5,129 bases of DNA from Acidimicrobium sp. UBA3029 (GTDB lineage Bacteria; Actinomycetota; Acidimicrobiia; Acidimicrobiales; Ilumatobacteraceae): positions 1 to 5,129 of the forward strand of contig DFDK01000048.1 of assembly GCA_002367695.1 (NCBI GenBank), in the 5' to 3' direction. Positions within the stretch are counted from its first letter, which is position 1. Each line of letters opens with the position of its first letter. A program made the position numbers and the translations under genes. Of the stretch, positions 1-5,129 are shown piece after piece. Below the pieces are notes generated by a model. That model did not search any database. It was given only the letters and a program-made list of their open reading frames with translations, and had not been told where the DNA came from.

Positions 1-1229
1 GAGTCTGGTACGCCCATCGTGCGGGCGTGGCGGGTGTTGGCAACCATGTGGTGATACTCGCCATGAATTGGCACAAACCATTCGGGCTCAGTAATCGACA
101 AGTACATCTTGAGATCTTCGGCCTGAGCATGACCAGTTGCGTGCACGTCGGCAATACCCGAGTGCACCACATCGGCACCCGCGCGCAACAAGCCATCGAT
201 CACGCGATTGACATTGCTTTCGTTACCAGGAATTGCGTGGCTCGAAAAAATCACTAAATCTTTTGGTCCGATCTTGACGAACTTGTTGTCACCTCTGGCC
301 AACAGTGAAAGCGCAGCCATCGGTTCGCCTTGTGAACCAGTCGAGATTACACATACTTTTTCAGGTGGGTAATTATCGATCTCTTCAATATTGACAAAAG
401 CATGATCGGGCAACTTGATGATGCCGAGGTCGCGCGCCATGCGCACGTTATTGATCATCGATCTGCCAAGTGTCGCCACTACTCTGCCGGCATCAATTGC
501 CGCCTCAGCAATTTGCTGTACACGGTGAATATGGCTGGCAAAACTCGCGGTGATAATACGCTCAGTTTTGTGTTCGGCAAACAGCTGTCGTAACACAACA
601 CCAACACTGCGCTCACTTGGCGCTGACCCACGTTCTTCGGCATTGGTGCTGTCAAGCATGAGCAAGCGAATTCCGTCTCCGGCCGCTAACGCTCCAAGGC
701 GAGCTAGGTCAGTGCGGCGGTCATCCACCGGTGTGAGATCGATTTTGAAGTCACCCGAATGAAGGATCACACCTTGAGGAGTGTGCAGAGCAATGGCGTG
801 CGCAAATGGCACAGAGTGCGTAACGGGAATGAATTCGACATCGAAGGGTCCGATGCGACGACGTTCGTTATCGACAACAGGAATCAGTTCGGTTTTGCCT
901 AATAGTCCGGCCTCTTGAATGCGGTTACGGGCTAGACCAAGCGTGACCGGCGAACCATAAATCGGAAACGAAAGTTCGCGTAATAAAAACTGCAAGCCAC
1001 CAACATGATCTTCATGTCCGTGTGTGGCGACACAGGCTTCGATGCGATGTGCGTTGTCGCGCAAATATGTGAAGTCGGGCAACACCAAGTCGATTCCATG
1101 CATGTCTGCATCTGGGAACATCAACCCGCAGTCGATAAGCAGCAGTCGATCGTCTTGCTCGATTGCCATGCAGTTGCGACCTATCTCGCCTAAACCTCCG
1201 AGGAAAATAATCCGGACTGGCGCCGCCAT
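1..1229 (-). CDS. rnj: Ribonuclease J (partial, C-terminus beyond left edge)
   Basis: This is a metallo-beta-lactamase/beta-CASP ribonuclease that matures and degrades RNA in the cytoplasm as a 5'-to-3' exonuclease and endonuclease. I translated the frame myself: 409 complete codons without a stop run off the left edge. Family members are about 550-560 residues, so roughly 150 C-terminal residues are missing. Visible signatures are GGLGEIGRN near the N-terminus, the zinc motif HGHEDH (H70, H72, D74, H75), H138 in VTHS, D160 in SGDFK, DSTN at 193-196, FASHIHRVQQ from 230, STGSQGEP at 296-303, IPGNE, the phosphate-binding HATGHA at 363-368, and H389 in IHGE. All expected metal ligands are present. 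HATGHA has Thr where many homologues have Ser (HVSGHA), a mild change. The ATG shares its A with the last base of the dapA TAA stop, and no Shine-Dalgarno is visible, so translation is probably coupled to dapA. Function is sure; the start is very likely. Confidence 0.97.
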   Translation of the reverse strand, partial: MAAPVRIIFLGGLGEIGRNCMAIEQDDRLLLIDCGLMFPDADMHGIDLVLPDFTYLRDNAHRIEACVATHGHEDHVGGLQFLLRELSFPIYGSPVTLGLARNRIQEAGLLGKTELIPVVDNERRRIGPFDVEFIPVTHSVPFAHAIALHTPQGVILHSGDFKIDLTPVDDRRTDLARLGALAAGDGIRLLMLDSTNAEERGSAPSERSVGVVLRQLFAEHKTERIITASFASHIHRVQQIAEAAIDAGRVVATLGRSMINNVRMARDLGIIKLPDHAFVNIEEIDNYPPEKVCVISTGSQGEPMAALSLLARGDNKFVKIGPKDLVIFSSHAIPGNESNVNRVIDGLLRAGADVVHSGIADVHATGHAQAEDLKMYLSITEPEWFVPIHGEYHHMVANTRHARTMGVPD

Positions 1230-1231
1230 TA
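1227..1231 (-). promoter_or_regulatory. dapA/rnj stop-start overlap (TAATG)
   Basis: On the minus strand the dapA stop TAA and the rnj start ATG share one A. No purine-rich ribosome binding sequence is visible in the preceding dapA codons (GCG CAA AAA). This arrangement implies that ribosomes finishing dapA re-initiate on rnj, which would tie the amounts of the two proteins together. The overlap is directly visible; the coupling is inference. Confidence 0.8.
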
Positions 1232-2128
1232 TTTTTGCGCCATGCGAGCAGCGCGCAAGTTGTCAAGCACTTTCTTGCCACGCTCTTCGAGGCCAGCTGG
1301 TGGCGGACCCATCGGCAACCTTGCCTCTCCCACTTCAAGGCCGAGCAAATTCATCATCACCTTGCTTGGCAATGGGTTTGGATTGTCGTCACCCGTCTCG
1401 AATGCAAAACTCTCAAGCATGCGGGCGTTGATTCGACGCGCACCATCCATATCGCCTGCAGCCCAGCAATCAAACATCTCTTGGTGATCACTGCCGGTCC
1501 AGTGTGTTGCCACACCAATTACGCCGCAACCGCCAATAGCCATAAACGGAAGCGTGAGTCCGTCGTCTCCGCTGTACAACTCGAAACCCGCAGGTGCTTG
1601 TGACATCACCACCGCAGACTCGGCTGGATTGCCGGCGGCATCTTTAACTGCAGCGACATTTTTTACTTCACGCGCCAACTTGAGCAACAACTGCGTCGAG
1701 ATCTTACGGCCAGTGCGCGCAGGTATGTCGTACACAACAACTGGCAACGATGTTGCGTCGCACATTGCGCGCATGTGGCCTTCGATGCCGGCCTGTGATG
1801 GACGGTTGTAATACGGAGTCACGGCCAAGATGCCAGCAACACCCAACTTGGTGGCTTCTTTGGTTAAGTGCACAGAGTGCGCGGTGTCGTTAGTGCCGGT
1901 GCCAGCAATGACCGGAATTGTGACAGCCTCAACAACGGCTGCAAACAAACTCAAGCGCTCATCGTCGGTTAGCACTGGAGACTCGCCAGTAGTACCCGCG
2001 ATAACGAGCCCATCATTACCGTTGTCTTGCAACCATTTTGCAAGTCGTTTTGCACCATCCAGGTTGAGTGCTCCGTTCTTATCGAACGGAGTAACCATTG
2101 CTGTTAGTACTCGACCGAACCTTGCCAT
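1229..2128 (-). CDS. dapA: 4-hydroxy-tetrahydrodipicolinate synthase (DapA)
   Basis: This enzyme condenses pyruvate with aspartate-semialdehyde, the first committed step to lysine and meso-diaminopimelate, in the cytoplasm. The 299 residues are normal for a complete (beta/alpha)8-barrel family member. Visible active-site features are GTTGES at 45-50 (T46 matching E. coli T44), TPYYNRPSQ with Y106/Y107, Y133 in VYDIPARTG, R138, and the Schiff-base lysine K162 in VKDAAGN. GDDG and GGCGVIGV follow later in the barrel. The C-terminal motif reads NPLPSK rather than the NPIPVK of E. coli. Residues matching the E. coli lysine-feedback site are changed (H53 to D55, H56 to R58, E84 to H84), suggesting weak or no inhibition by lysine. 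The other DapA-superfamily lyases (N-acetylneuraminate lyase, KDG aldolase types) are less likely given the full DHDPS triad and the rnj neighbour. It starts ten bases after the diiron gene and overlaps rnj at its stop. No clear Shine-Dalgarno precedes the ATG, so coupling to the upstream gene is plausible. Confidence 0.96.
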   Translation of the reverse strand: MARFGRVLTAMVTPFDKNGALNLDGAKRLAKWLQDNGNDGLVIAGTTGESPVLTDDERLSLFAAVVEAVTIPVIAGTGTNDTAHSVHLTKEATKLGVAGILAVTPYYNRPSQAGIEGHMRAMCDATSLPVVVYDIPARTGRKISTQLLLKLAREVKNVAAVKDAAGNPAESAVVMSQAPAGFELYSGDDGLTLPFMAIGGCGVIGVATHWTGSDHQEMFDCWAAGDMDGARRINARMLESFAFETGDDNPNPLPSKVMMNLLGLEVGEARLPMGPPPAGLEERGKKVLDNLRAARMAQK

Positions 2129-2138
2129 ACGTTAGAGG

Positions 2139-3269
2139 CTATTCGCCAACAGTGGCGAGTGGCGCACCAATTTCAAATTTGGTGAACTCTTCGCCTGTGT
2201 CCTCATGATCTTCAAATTGGATGACATCCATTTCTTCGAAACGATGACGCAGCCACTTGTCGTTGCGATCGAGCAAGCCCAACTTTTTACAGTTAGGCAC
2301 AATCTTGGCAAACAACAATTGCTGAAAGAATTTTCGGGTTGGGTCATTGATCGCGATTGGCACAACATCGCGTGGCTTGACACCCATACGTTCCCATACT
2401 TCTTGTTGCAAGAAGCGGTCACGCATACGGATGCTTGCTTCAAAAGCAAACTCCTGGCGATCTTTGATCTCTGCATCGGTCATGTCTTCGTATGCTTCTT
2501 TGAGACTGAGCACGCCGAATGCAACGTGTCGTGCTTCGTCACTCATGACATAGCGCAACAACTTCTTGAGCAACGGCTCACCTGTGAGTTCGTGCAGGTA
2601 ACCGAATGCGGCAAGTGCAAGACCTTCGATCATGATCTGCATACCCAAGTACGTCATGTCCCAACGGTTGTCCTTAATAATGTCGTCGAGCAACATTTTC
2701 AAGTGCGCATTGACGGGATACATGCCGCCCATTTTTTCGTCTAGATAGCGAGCAAACACTTCAACGTGACGAGCTTCGTCAACTACTTGTGTGCTGGCGT
2801 ACAACTTTGCGTCATACCAAGGAACGGTCTCAACAATTTTGGCAGTGCAAACGAGCGCACCCTGCTCGCCGTGCAAAAACTGCGACAGCGTCCAACGACG
2901 TGACTCAATACCGAACTCGAGCCATTCTTTGTCGCCCCACGTGGCCAGCGGAGTGTGCGCGTATAGCGAAGGATCAATGCCATTGCCGATGAGCAGTTGG
3001 TCTGCGGCAATCGTTGCTTCAATATCAACATTCGTGCTCCAATCCAGATCGGTCGAGCCATTCCATTGACCAGTCTTGGCCTTTTCGTACAACTTTCGAA
3101 GTTGCGGACGAGCAAGTGAGTAGTCCCACGTAAAGATGGTGTCGCCACCACCCTTGACACTGTGCTGAACTTCATTCGGATCAGTATTAACGACGCTGAG
3201 AATTGCCTCAATGTCGTTTATTTCTGAACGGCCGATTATTTCCTCGTTGGAAGCGTGGGTAATTGTCAT
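2139..3269 (-). CDS. Ferritin-like diiron protein, putative oxygenase/oxidase
   Basis: This 376-residue protein is predicted to be soluble, with no signal peptide or membrane segment. It carries a complete four-helix-bundle diiron ligand set in the order E, ExxH, E, ExxH: E135 (HGEQGAL), E165 and H168 (DEARHVE), E215 (MIEGLAL), and E245 and H248 (DEARHVA). The two DEARHV copies are 80 residues apart, as expected from the duplicated helix pair of this superfamily. The size rules out storage ferritin or bacterioferritin (about 160 residues) and fits R2-like or AurF-like oxygen-activating enzymes, which oxidise acyl, amino or hydrocarbon substrates. I cannot name the substrate. The tail after about 350 is acidic and probably lies outside the bundle. 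The start is ATG, preceded by GTGGGG lying only one base upstream, so ribosome binding looks poor. The gene follows a 200-base gap after an acyl-CoA ligase and is ten bases ahead of dapA, so it probably heads the diiron-dapA-rnj unit. The diiron fold is well supported; an enzymatic role is inference. Confidence 0.9.
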   Translation of the reverse strand: MTITHASNEEIIGRSEINDIEAILSVVNTDPNEVQHSVKGGGDTIFTWDYSLARPQLRKLYEKAKTGQWNGSTDLDWSTNVDIEATIAADQLLIGNGIDPSLYAHTPLATWGDKEWLEFGIESRRWTLSQFLHGEQGALVCTAKIVETVPWYDAKLYASTQVVDEARHVEVFARYLDEKMGGMYPVNAHLKMLLDDIIKDNRWDMTYLGMQIMIEGLALAAFGYLHELTGEPLLKKLLRYVMSDEARHVAFGVLSLKEAYEDMTDAEIKDRQEFAFEASIRMRDRFLQQEVWERMGVKPRDVVPIAINDPTRKFFQQLLFAKIVPNCKKLGLLDRNDKWLRHRFEEMDVIQFEDHEDTGEEFTKFEIGAPLATVGE

Positions 3270-3279
3270 GCCCCACAGC

Positions 3280-3369
3280 CTATGACACGGCCCGAGGCCA
3301 ACCTAGTGTTGGGCGCACCAAAACTGAAAGGCTGCAAATTGCGTGCAAAACAGCCAATACACGTGCCAT
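3280..3369 (-). CDS. Possible 29-residue small protein or leader peptide
   Basis: In the gap ahead of the diiron gene, an ATG at 3369 is preceded by AAAGGA (3380-3375) at five-base spacing, the best-placed ribosome binding site in the gap. It opens a 29-codon frame ending in TAG ten bases before the diiron ATG, in a different reading frame. The predicted peptide begins MARVLAVLHA, has a hydrophobic middle around residues 4-19, and ends in WPRAVS, so it could be a short membrane-associated peptide. There is no run of one amino acid of the kind found in attenuator leaders. Because the diiron gene has a poorly spaced ribosome binding site, translation through this frame might deliver ribosomes to it. 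A frame this short can easily occur by chance and I recognise no family, so treat it as a candidate only. Confidence 0.25.
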   Translation of the reverse strand: MARVLAVLHAICSLSVLVRPTLGWPRAVS

Positions 3370-3415
3370 TTTTGTCCTTTGAGCAATTGACCCTCTTGCT
3401 TTAGGCACCTGCGGA

Positions 3416-3445
3416 AGCAGCGATTCGTCGTCCGACTCGACTGCT
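3416..3445 (-). other. Imperfect hairpin downstream of the acyl-CoA ligase stop
   Basis: The arms AGCAG (3416-3420) and CTGCT (3441-3445) pair, followed inward by CGA (3421-3423) with TCG (3437-3439) and GTC (3427-3429) with GAC (3434-3436). This leaves a four-base loop, a one-base bulge at 3440 and a three-base bulge at 3424-3426. The structure begins about 25 bases after the ligase stop codon. No T-run follows it on the minus strand, so it is not a standard intrinsic terminator; it could be a 3'-end or processing structure, or chance. Confidence 0.22.
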
Positions 3446-3469
3446 GGCTCACTCCGAACACGCAATTTG

Positions 3470-5098
3470 TCAGGCGTCTGGCAAGACGTAATCCGCAAAC
3501 TGCTCGCGCAACGTTTTTTTTGAAAATTTGCCAACACTCGTCTTAGGCACTTCATCAATAAACACGACATCATCTGGCACCTGCCACTTGGCAAGACGCG
3601 GACGCACATAATCGAGCACTTCAGCCTTGGTCAGTGTTTCGCCCGGATTGAGCACTACGCATGCGAGTGGACGCTCAGACCACTTTGGATGTGTCACTCC
3701 GACTACTGCAGCTTCCTTGATCTTTGGATGCGACATCAATTCGTTTTCGATCTCTACCGATGAGATCCACTCGCCACCCGACTTGATCAAGTCTTTGGTG
3801 CGATCAACCAATTGAATGCGACCCTTCGCGTCAACGGATGCCACATCTCCGGTGCGTAACCAACCGTCAGCCGTAAAGCTCTCACCCGCACGAGCGTCGT
3901 CGTAATACGTGGACGCAATCCAGTTACCGCTGCACTGCAGTTCACCACTTGTTTCGCCGTCCCATGCAACTGGGTCGGTTGTTCCAGGCACAACCACTCT
4001 TGCGTCAACACCAAAAGCGATCTGCCCGACAGTTGTGCGCAAATCGGCTTGCTCTGATTGCGGAAGTAGCTGATCAGCTGCCGACATTGTGCATACCGCA
4101 GCGATTGGGCTTGTTTCCGTCATGCCCCATGCTTGCAAAATTGGCAGGCCTGTCTGTTCGCGATATCCCTCACTTAACGCTTTGGGAACAGCCGAGCCAC
4201 CACACGGAATCGCACGCAATGAAGAAGTGTCGCGATCCTTCAACTCTGGCAACACTGCCATCCAGATTGTTGGCACGCCTGCTGCAACCGTCACCTTTTC
4301 TTCAACAATTAAGTTGGCAATTGCTTTGCCCGACAAGTCCGGGCCGGGCATCACCAATGTTGCGCCTGATGCAACTGCTGCGTGAGCAAGACCCCACGCG
4401 TTGGCATGAAACATCGGCACCACCGGCAAAATGATGTCGCTTTCGCGTACACCAAGCGAATCTGCGGTCATCGCTCCAAATGTATGCAAGTACGTTGAGC
4501 GATGGCTGTACACAACGCCTTTTGGATTACCCGTTGTGCCGCTCGTATAACACATGCTGGCAGCCAAGTTTTCGTCGGTGATCTTGAACTCAACACCAGG
4601 TGTGCCCTTCAACAGCGCCTCATAGTCGTGCATCTCGAAACCTTTAACAGAATCTGGAACATCACCTTTCCCGTCATCCATAATCACCAAGTGCTTGACA
4701 GTTGTAAACGTTGGCAAGAGTGGAGCGATCAAACCAAATAGCGAACGATCGATGAATACCACTTCGTCTTCAGCATGGTTAGCGATATATGTCAACTGCT
4801 CTGGGAACAATCGAATGTTCAGAGTGTGCGCGACACGACCAGTGCATGGCGGAGCAAAGTACAACTCGAGATGACGCGCGGTGTTCCATGCAAATGTCGC
4901 AACGCGACCATCTTTACTAATGCCCAACTTGTCAAGCACTCCTCCGAGTTGGCGCGTGCGTGCGGCCCACTCTCCATATGTGGTGCGCTCTCGACCAGTG
5001 GCGGTTGCTGTGATGATCTGCTTGTCGCTGTGATACTTCTCTGCACGCTCAAACAAATGCACCAGCGTGAGTGGTGTTTCTTGCATTAAACCCTTCAT
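3470..5098 (-). CDS. Fatty acyl-CoA ligase (AMP-binding, AlkK-like)
   Basis: This 542-residue member of the ANL adenylating superfamily activates a carboxylic acid with ATP to an acyl-AMP and then to an acyl-CoA in the cytoplasm. The core motifs are intact: the phosphate loop YTSGTTGNPKG at 184-194, MFHANAWG at 229-236, WGMTETSP at 324-331, TGD ending at D418, the hinge motif DRTKDLIKSGGEW at 432-444, and the C-domain catalytic lysine K524 in PKTSVGK. The N-terminal stretch HTLNIRLFPEQL (91-102) with NHAED (107-111) is typical of the medium/long-chain AlkK-like subgroup. That subgroup also contains 3-methylmercaptopropionate CoA ligases (DmdB), so the chain length and even the acid class cannot be fixed from sequence. 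The ATG at 5098 has AGGGGAG six bases upstream; a second in-frame ATG four codons on lacks such a site. It is separated from the next gene by 200 bases, so it may be its own transcription unit. Confidence 0.93.
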   Translation of the reverse strand: MKGLMQETPLTLVHLFERAEKYHSDKQIITATATGRERTTYGEWAARTRQLGGVLDKLGISKDGRVATFAWNTARHLELYFAPPCTGRVAHTLNIRLFPEQLTYIANHAEDEVVFIDRSLFGLIAPLLPTFTTVKHLVIMDDGKGDVPDSVKGFEMHDYEALLKGTPGVEFKITDENLAASMCYTSGTTGNPKGVVYSHRSTYLHTFGAMTADSLGVRESDIILPVVPMFHANAWGLAHAAVASGATLVMPGPDLSGKAIANLIVEEKVTVAAGVPTIWMAVLPELKDRDTSSLRAIPCGGSAVPKALSEGYREQTGLPILQAWGMTETSPIAAVCTMSAADQLLPQSEQADLRTTVGQIAFGVDARVVVPGTTDPVAWDGETSGELQCSGNWIASTYYDDARAGESFTADGWLRTGDVASVDAKGRIQLVDRTKDLIKSGGEWISSVEIENELMSHPKIKEAAVVGVTHPKWSERPLACVVLNPGETLTKAEVLDYVRPRLAKWQVPDDVVFIDEVPKTSVGKFSKKTLREQFADYVLPDA

Positions 5099-5104
5099 AG
5101 CGAT

Positions 5105-5111
5105 CTCCCCT
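5105..5111 (-). promoter_or_regulatory. Shine-Dalgarno of the acyl-CoA ligase
   Basis: Read on the minus strand the site is AGGGGAG, six bases before the ATG at 5098. It is the strongest ribosome binding site in the window and decides the start over the second in-frame ATG. Only 18 bases remain upstream of it, so any promoter lies mostly outside the window. Confidence 0.85.
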
Positions 5112-5129
5112 GTTTTGGCTTCTCATCAA

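Noticed and set aside
2205..2744. 179-codon plus-strand open frame opposite the diiron gene
   Set aside because: It is antisense to a gene with a full set of conserved diiron motifs, its product is low in recognisable motifs, and it is explained by codon composition of the opposite strand.
2444..2780. Two similar DNA segments encoding DEARHV as a nucleotide repeat
   Set aside because: The similarity is confined to the metal-binding motif and is explained by the duplicated helix pair of the ferritin-like fold rather than by a recent repeat.
3289..3299. GGCC-CGA-GGCC short hairpin near the diiron gene start
   Set aside because: A four-pair stem with a three-base loop made of a self-complementary tetramer is common by chance in sequence of this composition.
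3330..3355. GGCTG/CAGCC inverted repeat as an intrinsic terminator
   Set aside because: The stem is only five pairs with a 16-base loop, and the following T-rich stretch is interrupted; it also lies within the candidate small ORF.
3270..3469. Sigma-70-like promoter for the diiron gene
   Set aside because: I looked for paired -35 and -10 boxes on the minus strand; the TTG-containing candidates (TTGCAG, TTGGCC, TTGCTC) have no acceptable -10 hexamer at 16-18 bases, so no promoter is annotated.
3949..4434. 161-codon plus-strand open frame opposite the acyl-CoA ligase
   Set aside because: It lies wholly opposite conserved ligase motifs and its predicted product shows no domain-like pattern.

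Overview
The window reads as a chromosomal segment of an actinobacterium. The dapA-rnj pair (dihydrodipicolinate synthase followed directly by RNase J) is a classic actinobacterial neighbourhood, also seen in mycobacteria. The moderate GC content and the protein sequences would fit an aquatic member of the Acidimicrobiia (Ilumatobacter-like), but that finer placement is inference from memory and is not proven here.

All convincing genes lie on the minus strand and are transcribed from the right edge to the left. In transcription order they are: (1) an AlkK-like fatty acyl-CoA ligase, 5098 to 3470, with a good Shine-Dalgarno at the right edge; (2) a 200-base gap holding an imperfect hairpin and a possible 29-residue small ORF; (3) a 376-residue ferritin-like diiron protein of unknown substrate, 3269 to 2139; (4) dapA, 2128 to 1229, ten bases further on; (5) rnj, starting at 1229 in a stop/start overlap with dapA and cut by the left edge after 409 codons. 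No stretch over 300 bases lacks a gene. I see no RNA gene, insertion sequence, CRISPR array, attachment site or replication origin, and no long gene on the plus strand.

The last three genes (diiron protein, dapA, rnj) are packed tightly enough to be one transcription unit. DapA feeds lysine and meso-diaminopimelate (cell wall) synthesis, and RNase J matures and degrades RNA. Their pairing is conserved but has no obvious metabolic logic. The acyl-CoA ligase and diiron enzyme could act on related acyl substrates, but the 200-base gap means this is only a suggestion.

The window is mostly ordinary housekeeping and lipid metabolism. The points most worth a second look are the uncharacterised diiron enzyme at the head of the dapA-rnj unit, the small ORF with a well-placed ribosome binding site just before it, and a DapA whose lysine-feedback site looks non-functional. 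I did not find a convincing new multi-gene system.
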